Shown here: positions 46,445-59,149 of the stretch, in pieces
Position numbering within the stretch: position 1 is the first letter of the stretch
Layout: each line of letters starts with the position of its first letter
Origin: Neoceratodus forsteri
Taxonomy: Eukaryota > Chordata > Ceratodontiformes > Ceratodontidae
Reading direction: 5' to 3'
Assembly (NCBI GenBank): GCA_016271365.2
Contig: CM057456.1
Location: 606,737,501-606,801,500, forward strand
DNA length: 64,000 nucleotides
Program-made: the position numbers and the translations under genes
Notes under the pieces: generated by a model
Databases searched by the model: none
Told to the model about the DNA's origin: nothing
The model's input: only the letters and a program-made list of their open reading frames with translations

Positions 46445-49365
46445 CCTTCACAAATTTTAGTTTTTTCTGTCAGCTCTACATGTAGCATGAATACTGGGAT
46501 TGCCAAGTATGGGATGCGTAAGGGCTTTCTTCCATGGGTCTCCAAAGTAAGAGCCAAGCTGGATATGGGCTTTTAGTGACCAAAACAAAGGGGTTGGTTT
46601 CAGAGGAGCGGGGAGCTGAGATGGTTTAATAAGGAGGAGGCTACAGAGGTGGAGCCTCGACAGCCTACATGAATCCCACTCAATCTGCAACCATGAAGGA
46701 GTATAACCCAGCATGGCTTCACCATTCAAATTCCAAGGTATTTACTAGAGTGAAGGGCACAATAGCACAGAAAGAAGTTTGGGAGTCAGAGGCCCCCAAA
46801 CTTCTTCAAAATAGTAAATTTAAAATAGGACCACTGAATTGCCCTCCCAGCCAGAGGAAACCATTAAAAAGGTGTTGAAGCTGAACAGACCATGCTTTGG
46901 TGAGATAAATACACAACATCCCAGGGGGGAATAAAATATGAGGAAGAATATTCATTTTGGGGACATTGACACAGCCCCAAAGGGTAAGGGGAAGAGTCAA
47001 CCAGTGCTGCAAGACAGACTTAATTGTGAGAGGAAGAGGTGACAAGTTATTTTTAAAGGGCTCTGGGTGGAATCAAGAGATTTTATGCCGAGATACGTTA
47101 ATGTACAAGATTCCACGGCCGACCCCATGTCCGACACTTTCCACTAACTCAGTAGATGATTTAGAGACAACACCTTCATCTTATTTAGGTTGAGTTTATA
47201 AGCCAAAATATCTGAAAATTTCTGGATCTTGTAAAATGAAGTGGAGATTGAGACAAGAGGATCCTTCACATGAAGAAGATCATTGGCATAGGCCGATAGT
47301 TTGTAACCTACATCCCCCACCGCTAATATCCCCCTTACTGCAGGATTGCTATAAAACCTGCATATAGGGGGCTCAATATAAAGCATAAAAAGGAAGGGGG
47401 CTAAGGAGGACCCCTGCCTCATCCCCCACTGCAAATAAATGTGGTCAGAGACCACCCCAGATTCGAGCAGTAGGGGCCTGATATAGTATTTGAATCCACT
47501 TAAGAAATTCCTCTGAGTATCCAAATTTCATAAGAGTGGCCACGAGACCCAATCAAGTGCTTTTTCTGCATCCAGGGAGACCAGGGCCACAGGGGTGCTG
47601 CCCTCCCTGGTGGCAGAAATCAGGTAATGAAGCTTATGGAGGTGATCAGCGGATACCTGACCCCTCATAAAGCCAACCTGTTTGGTCCCAATCAGGCCAT
47701 CCCAGACTTGGAGAAGCCTGTTGGCCAACACTTTGACGAGTATCTTAAAATCAGAATTAATTAAAGATATTGGGCAATAACTGCTTGTTAATGAATCATG
47801 GTTGTCCAGTTTAAGAAGCAAACTGATCCAGGCCTCCACAAGGGAATATTTGGAAATGCCAGAGATAAACAGGTGGTTAAACATCTTTGTCAGAAAGGGA
47901 GCCAGCTCTCCTGAGCAAGCCTTGTAAAAGTAATTCAAAAAGCCATCTGGCCATGGAGCCTTATCATGAGGGAGCTGCTGTATAACCTGAACCACTTCTG
48001 ATAAAGAAATGGGGCATTTGAATAATTCTTGTTTCCGGGCCATCAAAGAGGGGACAGCTATTTGATCAAGATAAGCCTCTGGCAGGGAGGGGTCACTTTG
48101 GTCTGTAGAATATAAACAATTATAAAAGTTCTGGAACACTGCTGCAATATTGCGAGGTTTAGTGACAAGGCCCGAAAGGGACCCGGCTCATATGCCTTTA
48201 ATGGTTTTGGAGGTCTCCAGATAATGAAGACGAAGGGCCAATTATTTCCCAACATGCTCTCTGGATTCCAGATAGTGAGTCCTAGTGTGAATAAGAGCTA
48301 GTTTGGCCTTTTCAGCAGGGAGACTAGCATACTGGACCCTTAATGAATTTATCTTGAACCAATCTTCTTCCTTGGTGTTCGGAGCAAACCATGCTTCAAG
48401 AGCTTGAATCTCCCACATATAAACTCTCTAATCTTGCATTATGAGACTTATTTTGGATAGTGGCCAGATAGATACACTCCCCCCTGATTACGCACTTCGT
48501 AGCCACCAACAGACCATCCAGAGAAGCCACCATCCCTTCACTGTGTTAAAAAAAGGTCCTGATATAGTCCTTAAGCTTAATAAGACCATCTGGGTCTCGA
48601 AGCAATTGAGAGTTGAATCACCAGATCCTGTTTCTCTTCTCCCCCCCCCCCACAAGACGGTACGCTGCACAAGAACGGCGGCATGGTCTGAAATCACCAG
48701 CGGCTGTATATCAATGAACAACAGACCAGGAAGACTCTCTTGATTAACCAGAAAGTAATCAATTCTAGAATAAGTATTATGTGGGAGAGAGTGAAAGGTG
48801 TATTGCCTGTCCATTGGGTGGAGGAATTGACTAAACCCAGCTCATCTATGAACTCCTGAAGTCCACGCTGACTGGGGGAAAGGCCCGCCTAACATTGCCT
48901 GATTTGTCCAACTCCATCTGAAGAGGAAGGTTCCAGTCCACACCCAATAGAAAAGGGATATGAATAAAAGGGGACAAAAGGGGTGCAAGAGCAGTAAAAA
49001 ATCTAGAGGAGTCCACGTTAGGTCCATATATGGTATCCAACAGAACTTCATGGGTATCTAACCACCCAAGTAAAAAAAGATAATGGCCCTCAGGGTCTCA
49101 AATCTCCTTTATCAAGGAAAAAGCAATACTGCAGGCAATAAGAATCGTAACCCCACCTCGCTTGCTAATACAGCCTGCCCCATATGCTTGGCCCACTCAT
49201 TCCCTCCTGAAGTGGTGTATGGCCTCTCCCTTCAGGTGGGTCACCTGTAAAAAAGAGACCCAAGCTGGCAATTGTTTTAAAAGATGGAGAACCATATGTC
49301 ACTTATGCCTCTCCTGGGCCCCCTTAACATTCCAAGTAACAAACTCAGCAATACCAGCCATCATA
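46445..49365 (-). pseudogene. L1-clade LINE ORF2, broken and 3'-truncated
   Basis: On the minus strand the likely start at about 49365 reads GIAEFVTWNVKGAQERHK, the NVKG opening of an L1-type endonuclease. RIDYFLVNQES and VISDHAAVLV (SDH block) are at about 48760 and 48690. The RT holds LPHDKAPWPDGFLNYFYKA (48000), then SLDAEKALDWVSW (motif A, 47550), GMRQGSSLAPFLF (motif B) and SAYANDLLHV (motif C, YADD to YAND) near 47285. A thumb-like reading TLPLTLWGCVNVPKMNILP follows at about 46995. The C-terminal part is missing beyond 46445. Confidence 0.9.
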
Positions 49366-51484
49366 TATTATCCATAAAGGCCAGGGACTAACACAACTTC
49401 CCTAATAACAAGACATGAAGAGGGTACTCCAGGACCCAAACTCCGCCCCATAAAAGAACTCAAATAACAGTAATACAATCAAAGTAGTACACTATACAAA
49501 AAGCTACTTAATTCGGGCGGCTTGAGGGTTGAGGCATTGATGCCACACCTCATGCCACGCCAGTGACCTGAGTTTGGGAATGAGCCTGGGGCACCGGGAG
49601 TCGGCAGGGGAGGGAAGAGATTGAGTGTCCAAAGGACTGCTCTCTCTTCCCCAGGGAGGGACGGGGATGCAACCGCTCAAGGAGCGACCTCTGGTGGTGG
49701 CTGGAGGTAGCCAAAAGTAGCATCATGGCATACACCTGGGGGTAGAGCCATGGCAGTACGTTGCCTTGACAGCCAGACTCCACAGGGGGACCTACTAGTA
49801 AAATACCCTTCCCTCCTCCTCCTTCTGATAGGTGAAGGAGCCTCCCACCCAAGGACCACACTCCCAGAAGTCTGACACAGCTCTCTCCTCACCCCTCCTC
49901 CTCGGCCCAGAGCTCAATACTATAAGAAAGAGTGCCCTGGGTGGGATTGTCCCTTCCCCAGAGGGTAGACTCAGGGGATGCCCGGTGCCGGGGAATGGAG
50001 ACAAGTCAGGTCATGCAGGGAGGTAGTGTCCATCGAGTGGAAGGTCGTTGGAGAGAGTTTGGAGGGGCATAAGCATGGGGTGGGAAAAAATAGAGTTAAA
50101 AAAAATAATACAAAAAAGCCAAATACCAAATATGATACCCCAGTCCCAGGGACTGTCCGCCTAACCTACTAAGGTCCATGATGATCTCCTACCAGAGAAC
50201 CACCCCTTCTCCCCACCCCATCCCCGTCTATGATGTACAAAGGTAAACATATAAAAGGTACATGAACAAGCCGCTTCTGAAACAGGCGAGTCGAAGTTGG
50301 GGCCTTACCCACTCAGCAGCACAAATAAAGCAGCACTCAGCAAAAGACTCTCTAGAAAAATTAGTTAGCACTTACAATAAAAAAAAAATGAATGAAGAGG
50401 TGGGAAAAAATAGCCATGGATAAAAAGGGCAGTGGCATCTTACAGTATATTGACCCCTACAAGCTCTAGATAAATAAAGGTGCCCACACACAAAAAAGGG
50501 GGCAGATCACAGACCTCTCATACCATCAATGCACATGGACGACCCATACATTGAAAACAATAAGTGCGTGGGGACCAAAAATGGAAGGATCCGGTAACAT
50601 TGCACCAAGCCTACAAAACTGACAAAAAATTACCTATCCCAGGAGTCTCCGAGAATACTATAAAAACTAAACACCACTAAAGAGAGACAGGAGAGAAAAT
50701 TCAAAGTGCTGCTGAGAGGGAATAGAGCCCAAGCACAATCTACCTTAGTCCATATTGATAACAGTTACCCCATTAATCTGATCCACCCAAAATATCAACC
50801 GAGTAACACAAAAGGGGAAGAAACAAAAATGGTGGCAATAAAAACAAACAACAAAGAAGTTAACCAAAATACAGACAAAATAAATACAACACAGTGAAGG
50901 AAGAAACTAAAATGAACAGCATATACCCCCAAACCGACCAACACAAAAACCGAAGAGGGAGATGAAAGAAGAGAGAGAAAAAAGGGGGGGGAGGGGAAGG
51001 AAGAGAAGCCAACTCAATAAAATATAAGAGAGGGAAGACCCCCATCATACTAATCACACTCTTAAGTAAAACTAAATGCAAACAACCTGTAACTGTAATG
51101 TTCCAACAGGTGCTAACAGAAGCTGTAGCTAAAAACCAACAATACAGAACAAAAAGAACGTCTTTGTAGGCCAGTCCAATACCATACAAGTAATTATCGC
51201 TTAAAACAGTCCAAACAGGAGGACGTGCAACCAAAAGGAAACAAACATCCAAAAGATCAGTCTCTAGTAAAGAGGTCCAGACACAGTTTCATTAAGCCAG
51301 GTTAGGCTTGCACCACTGTCTCAAACATTGTAGGGCTACCATTCATCATACCCAAAGCCTGACAGGATAGAGCAAGTGAAACTTAATGTGCACAGCCACC
51401 AATTTGAAGATCAGAGGATGAAATGCTGCACAGCAGGTCCGAACCACCGAGAGCAAGTGCTGGAAGATCTGGAGATGCTTCCCC
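49366..51484 (-). other. Interval between ORF1 and ORF2 of the L1
   Basis: About 2.1 kb with no protein motif. This is longer than a typical inter-ORF spacer, so it may hold a further insertion or an eroded ORF1 3' region. The stretch near 49540-50030 is GC-rich and the rest is A-rich on the plus strand. No junction was identified. Confidence 0.5.
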
Positions 51485-52114
51485 TTTCAAGACTCCTCTT
51501 GCAGAGACCGGACTTTCATTAGGATATGCTGCTTGTCCAAGAAATTAAGTAATTTCACAATAATGTGGCACGGAGGTTCTCCTTCTAGTGGCATGGGTCT
51601 CAACACCCTATGAGCACACTCTACAACATATACTGGTCCATTTGGGGAGGGTCCCACCAGCTTTTCAAAAATTTTTGCACAAAGGAGATGCAATTTGAGC
51701 CCTCGGCCCATTCTGGTGGCCCTACTATAACCATATTATTTCAGCGGCTGCACCACTCCAGATCCCCAATCTGCTGCTCAAATTTCATCACTTTGTGCTG
51801 TAGGTATACCAGTTTGGGACCAAATGTTTATTCAAGTCCTCAATGGAGCTTACCCAAACTTTCAGGTCTCCAACTCTCCTAGAGAGCTTCTTGTTCGTAA
51901 TTCTGATGGCCTTAATATCGGTGGACAAGGAGATAATAGTACTGTGTATAGGAACAAGCTCCTGCAGGAACTGGGCAAATGTTAAGACCTCCAAAACTGA
52001 AGAGGCACCAACATCTCTAGGGGTGTCTGCCTTGGACCAATTAGGCCCATGGTCTTTCTCCAAAATCTGTTGGGGCGAGTGACGCACCAAGGCTGGCTCA
52101 ATCAGCGCCTCCAT
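51485..52114 (-). pseudogene. L1 ORF1 protein, broken
   Basis: The chosen start is the ATG at 52114 (MEALIEPALVRHSPQQ). A coiled-coil-like region follows (ITNKKLSRRVGDLKVWVSS). Then LEWCSR, a stop and NNMVIVGPPEWAEGS replace the family's SRRNNIRIxGLPE signature. The C-terminal domain, VVECAHRVLRPMPLEGEPP then IIVKLLNFLDKQHILMKVR, is at 51711-51500 in a shifted frame. It belongs with the ORF2 downstream on the same strand. Confidence 0.85.
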
Positions 52115-52260
52115 TTTCCAGGCAAGAGTGCACTCCAATCTGCTCCTGAATAGTTCAGAAATTGGGGGGATACAAAAAAGTGGCGTACCAAGTAGAATAA
52201 CCAATTAAAACTACAAAATTGTGAATCGAGGGAGCTGAGTAGGAAGGGAAGCTGCTAGCT

Positions 52261-52640
52261 TAGAGCAGAAGGGTCACATGACCCCTAAACCACTCTTTAC
52301 TGATATTCTGTAAGACTCAATCTATTTGACCCAAGAGATACTGGGTTTTGCAGATCAGGGGAGCAGGCGACTATGGTCTTCCATGTTTACTGGTGATACT
52401 TGGTATTTAATTCCTGGTGTCATAAATGCCATCAGGTCCACATCCAATGGGCCAAAGATGGGCATCCAGGAAGTCACCCAATGAGCCCTCTGCTGTATGG
52501 GACACTCACAGAATGCTGTTTATGTTGTATGTGACATCAGACACCAAAGAGAACTGGCAAATGTGGCCTCAAGTGCATAGGCAGAAGGGACATCTGACAC
52601 TTCTGCTCCACAGAGCTGTCTTTACTCAGTCATTTTGGTG
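52261..52640. other. No recognisable feature
   Basis: Between the L1 5' end and a CR1 fragment. Nothing recognised. Confidence 0.4.
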
Positions 52641-53245
52641 GTTCCCTCCCTGATTCCTCACTACCACCATGGCTTTGTCTTATCTTTATGTAAGGACATA
52701 GTTGGGATCCTTGGTATGCTGTTTTACCCTGTACTGCAAATTATTTATAATAATTGTCATGTCTCATGGATCTGTCCATCTTGGCACTCTATCCAGACTA
52801 CTCTGTTCTATCAGATTATATTGTTCTACAATCCCCCTAGCTTGGTTTCCCCTGCAAATGTTGTCACCTGACTCTCCAATTCTTCAGCAAGGTCACTTTT
52901 GTATATATTGAACAGTGTTGGCCTCAGGGCTGTGCATGTGGAACCTCACTTCTCACTGCTCCCCATTCTGCAATGCAACTATTCATGTTAACTACTGGGC
53001 TTCAGAATGATAACCAACTACCAATCCAGTTTAGGATGTTGCCCGCTATTCCAATACAATTTAGTTTACAGTTGCAATCAATATGTGGCACTAGCACCGC
53101 ATCAAAGGCCTCACAAAAATCCAAATACACTTTGTCTACCGGTACACCCATATCTTGATTTTTGACTAACCAGAAGCTTGTCAAGCGTGATTGCTTTTGG
53201 AGGATTTGATATTTATCGTGGGAAAAGCTACAATCTTGTCCCAAA
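52641..53245 (-). pseudogene. CR1-type LINE reverse-transcriptase fragment
   Basis: On the minus strand, ILQKQSRLTSFWLVKNQDMG leads to VDKVYLDFCEAFDAVLVPHI (motif A) at about 53135 and GIAGNILNWIGSWLS. Beyond 53000 the reading continues with a degraded PQGSVL-like block and a LFNIYKSDL-like stretch near 52900. Only the RT core survives. Confidence 0.75.
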
Positions 53246-53249
53246 TATC

Positions 53250-54395
53250 TTCCGATATAATTGTTCCCAATTCTTTTGCCCATTTTTCTTTTAATTTTCT
53301 TATATCATTGTCCTGTAATATATTATTGTTTATATTACCATACGTCTTTGCTATTAATTTTTTCCAGTGATTCCAGAAGCATAGTAGACCCCAACAGATC
53401 ACTCTTATTATACTTCTTAATAAAACTTTTTATTTGTAAATATTTAAATTGATGAGAAAATGGAATGTTACATTTTTTTCTGAATATCACCAAAGGACAT
53501 TAATAAGCCATTGCTACTAATTTGATGAAGCTTAGATATGCCCCTTTCTATTCATACCTTAAAAGTTCCATCATTTATTGGGGGGATAACAATTATTATA
53601 TACCCCAGTGAGAATTTAGTAATAGGAATTTTTAAGCCCAACTTTTTATGCATTTTTAACCAACAAATTATAGTCGCTTGTGTGATCGGGTTAACTATTT
53701 ATCAGTTCGATTTATTGATGTAATACCCTGAAAAAAGCAGCTTCCTTAATGGGCAGCACTCATGCATCTCATTTTCCATATTAACCGAAATAGGCATGAC
53801 ATTGTTATTCCTCAACCAGCACCATATTTCTTGAATTTGAGCTACATAATAATATAATTTGAATATGGTAATGCTAAGCCCCCTTTATTCTTAGGAAGGT
53901 TTAGTTTACGATAGGATATTCTTGTTTTTTTTTTTTTTGTTCCAAATACAGTTGGCAATAATCCTCTTTAAACTATTAAAAAAAGGATTCGGTATCATTA
54001 TAGGTATTACCTGAAACTTATAAAGCAGTTTAGGAAGGATTTTCATTTTGATGACATTTATCCTACCTATTAATGTTAATGGCAAATGCATCCAATTATC
54101 TAGCTCTTTCTTAATCTCACCTATTATGTTAAAAAAATGTTCCTAATATAGTTGATCATATCTATTGGTCAGATTAATACCTAAATATTTTATACAATCT
54201 GTTGATTGCCCCGCCCCTATTTCAGGGATGGATAACTTATAATTGGCATTCAATTTCATTAAGAGGGTTATTTGCCAATTTATTTTATACCCCGACCACT
54301 TACCATATTCCAAAGCTATTTTAATAACTTATTTTATAGAATCTAAGGGGTTGGCTAAATACAATAACATATCATCAGCATACAAGCCAAATTAC
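53250..54395 (-). pseudogene. L1-type ORF2 fragment (motif C to C-terminal)
   Basis: On the minus strand, YADDMLLYLANPLDSIK near 54390 is RT motif C, intact. IKYLGINLTNRYD lies at about 54195. MHLPLTLIGRINVIKMKILP, then LLYKFQVIPIMIPNPFF and NCIWNKKKKN at 54091-53906 form the highly typical L1 thumb region. KEKWAKELGTIISEDIWDKI at about 53290 is from the C-terminal part. It is a different L1 lineage from the element at 46445-49365, judging by its AT-rich codons. Confidence 0.85.
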
Positions 54396-54474
54396 AGCAA
54401 ATGCATTTTAATACTTTACATAGGGAATACTTTACACCATATAAGTATAGTCAATACAGTCTATTTGTCCAAGA

Positions 54475-54850
54475 TGTGCTAGTACCTCAGGTACATTGGT
54501 ACATGTGTTATATGCATGTCCCTATCTCTCTAACTTTTGGTTCAAAATGTTTTCATTTTTAAATAAGGTTTTGAAGGTAAATATTATCCTGGATCAAGTG
54601 TTAGGATTGTTAGCCTTTTCCATTCAGGTATCAGTACTTACACAACATCAGCAATTTTTTTCTGTTTCTGTGACATTAGCCAAAAAGGTATCCTTCTGAA
54701 ATGGAAGGATTCAGTCCCCCCCACACACACACATGTTTGACACCTGATTGAATTATCTAATAGATGTTATGAAGTTAGAAAGAATAAACTACCTGAGGAT
54801 GGAGGACATGGACACTTTTGAAAAAATCTGGGCACCCTTATGTCTTCAAA
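54475..54850 (+). pseudogene. L1-type ORF2 C-terminal fragment, opposite strand
   Basis: MVHVLYACPYLSNFWFKMFS at 54496 is the H-x-x-x-x-C-P-x-x-x-x-FW block near the ORF2 C-terminus of L1. VLKVNIILDQVLGLLAF and, after a stop, EDMDTFEKIWAPLCL follow in the usual order. It sits head-on to the neighbouring minus-strand L1 fragment, which could be one element with a 5' inversion or two insertions. Confidence 0.75.
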
Positions 54851-55224
54851 TACAGAAAGGTGTTAAATGAAAAGAGGTATAGTTAATGGTAGCCACTTGA
54901 ATACAAGAATAGATGGGGGGGGAGTGGAATCCGGGACCCATAGCCGGCTAGGAGGAAAATGATGATGGAATAAAAGGGTTATATCTGATTGCTTTTTAGC
55001 CAGAGTGCTTCTTAGCTTGGATGAAATCTGCCCTCTTCTTATTTCAGTCTGAACCCTCAAAAAAAAAAAAGCATGATAGCTTTTGAGTAAACACTTGCTG
55101 AGTTTGATCTGTTTTCCTCTGGGCTCAGATATTTTATGATCAATTGACTCTTATTAGTGATTCCTTGATGCTTCCATTTACTGAGGTAAGGATAGCTGGG
55201 CATTAATTTCTCATATCACCATTA
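54851..55224. other. No recognisable feature
   Basis: AT-rich, with a short A run near 55060-55070. Nothing recognised. Confidence 0.4.
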
Positions 55225-55627
55225 CTCCCCTTTTTATGTTTGCTTACACACATGCACAAGAAACATTATGTGGCAGCTTAGGAGAGAAGTGGATTGTGGA
55301 GGTGTGGTACCAATACCGGCACTGCATTTGAGGGCTTTGCAGTGTTCAATCAATGCAGGCCCATTGTTCTGATGACACTGGTTCTCCAGAAGTGCCACCA
55401 ACTTGAAGTGATTTGTCCGCTGCAATCAGGGGCAATCTCGTCATTGCAGCACCAGCCATTCAGCTGCAGTGAGGGAGTGATCTGTCATTGCAGGGCAGTG
55501 CCTTGCCTGGTATAGCATTTCCATGAACATGGTGGTAGGTATCGCTGTCCACCCACTCCCCGTCAGCATAATGTCCCCCCCAATTTGTTGTGTGCTGATG
55601 GGGTGCCCAATCCTACTCAGCATCATG

Positions 55628-57610
55628 GCAAGGCAAGGCAAGGCAAGTTTTATTTAAAGAGACGCCCATCCCGGAGGCTCTGGGTGCCGTACATCAATCA
55701 AATAAATACAACACAGCACAGTAATAATCAATTATATACACTATTCCAAATAAGTTAAAACAAAATTTACTACAAAATTTGCTATCCTCAACTTCAGCTA
55801 CATTTAGAATCTCTAAAACTAAATTAAACATCACACTTTCTTTTTTTTTATTAAAAAGACAGGTAGGGACTATAAAACACAGTCTGGGAAGGCTGGATTG
55901 TACAAGAAGGCCTTGAGGCGGGCCTTAAATACTTCAACAGACAGGGTCTCCCTAATGACTAAAGGGAGCGAATTCCACCGGACGGGAGCGGCAACACTAA
56001 ATGCTCTGTCACCAGCAGTTCTTAACCTTGTCCTGGGAATCACGAGGAGGCACCTAGAGAAGTGGAGGGAGCGAACCGAGACAGCAGGTTCAAGAAGGTC
56101 CTTTAGGTAGCCAGGGCCCAGGCCATGTAGGTCCTTAAAGGAGAGCAAACCCACCTTAAAGAGGACCCTCCACCAAACCAGCAGCCAGTGCAGTTGACGC
56201 AGCACGGGAGTAATATGACAATATTTAGACTGTCCCATCAACAACCTCACTGCCACATTCAGCACCAGCTGCAGTCAGCACAGGGTACCCCCAGAGACCA
56301 TGAGATAGAGTGCATTACAGTAGTCAAGCCTGGATGTCACGAAGGCATGCACCAAAGTGGGGAGGTCCAGTGGTGGAACTAGGGGCTTTATCCTGGTGAT
56401 ATTCCTCAGATGATAAAAACCGGCATGGACAACAGATGTCACCTGAAACTCAAGTGTCAAACAGCTGTAAAGAATAACACCCAGATCACACACCCTAGAG
56501 GAGGCATTCAATGATTCAGAGCCAAGACAAAGTCCTGTCTCTGCACCAGAGGCCAACCTATCATGCCCTCTGTTCGACTCCACCACCAGTACCTCCATCT
56601 TACTGAGGTTCAGTCGCAACCAGCTGGAGGCCATCCAGTCACTGATTTCAGCAAGGCAGCTGTTAAGCACTTCTACTGCGCAAGATGTTCCGGGGCAAAG
56701 GAAAGGTACAGCTGGGTATCATCAGCATAGCAGTGAAAACCTAGACTGTAATTCCTAATGAGCTTTCCCAGGGGTAGCATGTACGCGGCAAACAACATCG
56801 GTGACAAGACCGAACCCTGGGGAACTCTGTACGACAGGTAGTCAGGGGAGGAGGAGAAATTCCCCATCACTACTCTCTGCCTCCTGTAAGATAAAAAAGA
56901 CTCAGACCAACAGATGACAGTGCCAGTGAGTCCGCAGAATTCCCCTAGGTGGTCAAGTAACACTCGATGGTCCACCGTGTCAAATGCTGAAGAGAAATCG
57001 AGGAGAACAAGAATTGTCCCCTCCCCTCCCCTTGACCTCTAGCCCTAAGAAGGTCATTGTGCACCTGAACTAGTGCAGTTTCTGTGCTATGCCTCACACA
57101 AAACCCATACTGGAGTGGCTCATACAGATCATGGGCCACGAGATGCTCCTCAAGCTGAAGTGCCACCACCTTCTCAACAATCTTACCCAAAAATGGGAGA
57201 TTGGAGATAGGACAGTAATTTGCCTTGACGTCAGGGTCCGATGACGTTTTTTTCAGAAGGGGTCTCACCAATGCCTCCATCAAGACATCAGAAAAGACCT
57301 CCTCTGGCAAGGAGCACTGGACAGTCAGGGCAAACACCTGGCCGATGGAATCAACACATCTCATTAAGAAACGAGTTGGCACCGGGTCCAGTTCACAAAA
57401 GGTGTGCCGAAGCTTGGAGGCAATCTCACTGACCTCAGCCACCTCCACCAGTCTAAACTCACCCAAACCAGGCAGAGTGCTCTCCGGTCACCCATGGCAA
57501 CTACTGTCAACCAGATTCTGGTCCACTGGCGGAACCCCCTGCCTGATGGCAGACACCCTGTCCGAGAAGAACTGAGCAAACTCCTCACACAATGCATTCG
57601 AAAAGGCTAC
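55628..57610 (-). pseudogene. L2-clade LINE reverse transcriptase and 3' end
   Basis: Minus-strand reading: RPLLKKTSSDPDVKANYCPI at about 57255, a GFCVRHSTETALVQ block at about 57100, then MDHRVLLDHLGEFCGLTGTV, YRVPQGSVLSPMLFA (motif B) and GFHCYADDTQLYLS (motif C, intact) at 56975-56710. MLNVAVRLLMGQSKYCHITP, VLRQLHWL and RAFSVAAPVRWNSLPLVIR (56265-55950) are classic L2-clade C-terminal blocks. The 3' terminus is a GCAAG pentamer run on the plus strand (55628-55645). Frames are broken at 57466, 56945 and 56670. Confidence 0.9.
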
Positions 57611-58773
57611 CTTCGGCTGTAGACAGGAAGGATGAAGGAGCCTGTCCACAGTCCAAAAGAGCACAGTTGGTCAGTTCTTCCCGGCAGCAATCTCCCTGGA
57701 CAGGAATTCTGCCTTCTTACAGTTGATTGTCCCCTGGTATGCACCGTAGTGCATACGTAGGGACAGTTTGTCTACCTTCAGGCCGGACTTCCACCACCAG
57801 CACTCTAATCTCCAACCCAAAGTCTTCATCACCTTGAGCTCCCCATCATACCAAGGGGACCTCAAGTGAGAAGACCTGGGTCATACACGGGCTGGTGCGA
57901 GGGAGTCGAGCGCACCAGAAAGCGCTTTATTATAGGCGTCCACTGCAATGCATACACCCCCAATGCATGCACTGTCCACGCTAGATAGGTCAGCCACCTC
58001 CAAACAACCCTCAGGGGTCAACTCCCTCAAAGGGCGATAGCTGACCATCTCTGCAGGGGAGGGCTACTGAGGGGGGTTGTGAACTGGAACTTCACAGTGC
58101 AATGATTGGACCAAATGACCCTATCAATGCTGATACTATTTATCTCAAGCCCCAGCGAGAACACCAAATCCAACATGTGACCACCCTGATGGGCCATGGA
58201 AGAAACTCCCTATGCAAAGCCCAGAGATGACATCATCTGGAGGAAGTTGTAACCAAGCCAAGAGGATTCATCCTTGGCTCAAACGTTGAAGTCCCTCAGC
58301 ACTAAACATTTGGGGGCCTCCAATGTTTCCCCGACGATGAAATCGGCCACTTCCTGCAAGAAATCTCCTGCCACCCCAGAAGGGCGGTAGATCAGAAGAA
58401 TCAAGCAGCCTGCACCCAGACCCCCATGAATGGCCACACATTCAAATGAATGTGGTGCTCTCACTGGGTGCACGGTGAAGCCCAGCTCAGATCTAAAACC
58501 CCCCACCCCTGCTCTTCACTTTGGGGCAGTGCACTATGGTATACCCAGGTGGGATGGCAGCCTTTAAAACTGGGCCAGCATCATCATCAATCCAGGTCTC
58601 CACAATGCAAGCCAGATCGGCCAAAGAGACCAAGTCTGCTATAATTGTAGTCTTGTTTTTGACCGATCTGGCATTGCTAAGCACCACCCTCAGGGGATTG
58701 GTGGACAGTGCAGCCCCCCCTGGCCCCCAACAGTTTTTCTTTGCTGACAGGGAGGCCAATCCCTGTCAGCTTA
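57611..58773 (-). pseudogene. L2-clade LINE endonuclease and linker
   Basis: Minus-strand: PLRVVLSNARSVKNKTTIIA at about 58695 opens the endonuclease. LACIVETWID (catalytic E) comes next, then FECVAIHGGLGAGCLILLIY at about 58450 and a LVLRDFNV block (GDFN with G lost). The linker with SPWYDGELKVMKTLGWRLE at 57865 leads to the RT. The 5' end near 58773 lies just before the endonuclease, so the LINE is 5'-truncated. Confidence 0.85.
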
Positions 58774-58885
58774 AGTTCCCCCTCCCTCAAAATGCAGGTG
58801 GCATACTGGGAGCCCACCCCAGTGTGACCAAAGCAAGCCTGCAAAATAAAACCTTCCCCGACATCTTTTGTTTATTTTGTTGTCC

Positions 58886-58997
58886 CTGAAACCAAGAAAA
58901 ACGGTCCTTCGCTGTGTCTTGTGCCCCCTCCCCCAATCTGCAGCCACCCTCTGTGCACCCCCACCTCCCCACACCCTCCCCCTCACCCCGTACTTAC
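58886..58997 (-). other. Splice-like mini-intron in copy C
   Basis: Minus-strand donor-like TGGAG|GTAAGTACG (GT at 58997-58996) and acceptor-like CCGTTTTTCTTGGTTTCAG (AG at 58887-58886), 112 nt apart. The upstream exon-like words GAAGAGTGCAGACGTGTTCC and CGGTCCACCG match copy B. Confidence 0.5.
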
Positions 58998-59149
58998 CTC
59001 CAGAGCCAGCGTGACAATCTTCGGTGGACCGGGAACACGTCTGCACTCTTCAAAGCCGACCACGAACTCAAGAAATGCTGGCAAGCTGTAGAATGGCATA
59101 AATAGGTTTATTTTTCAACTTATGTGGATATCTCATCCATTTTTTTGAC

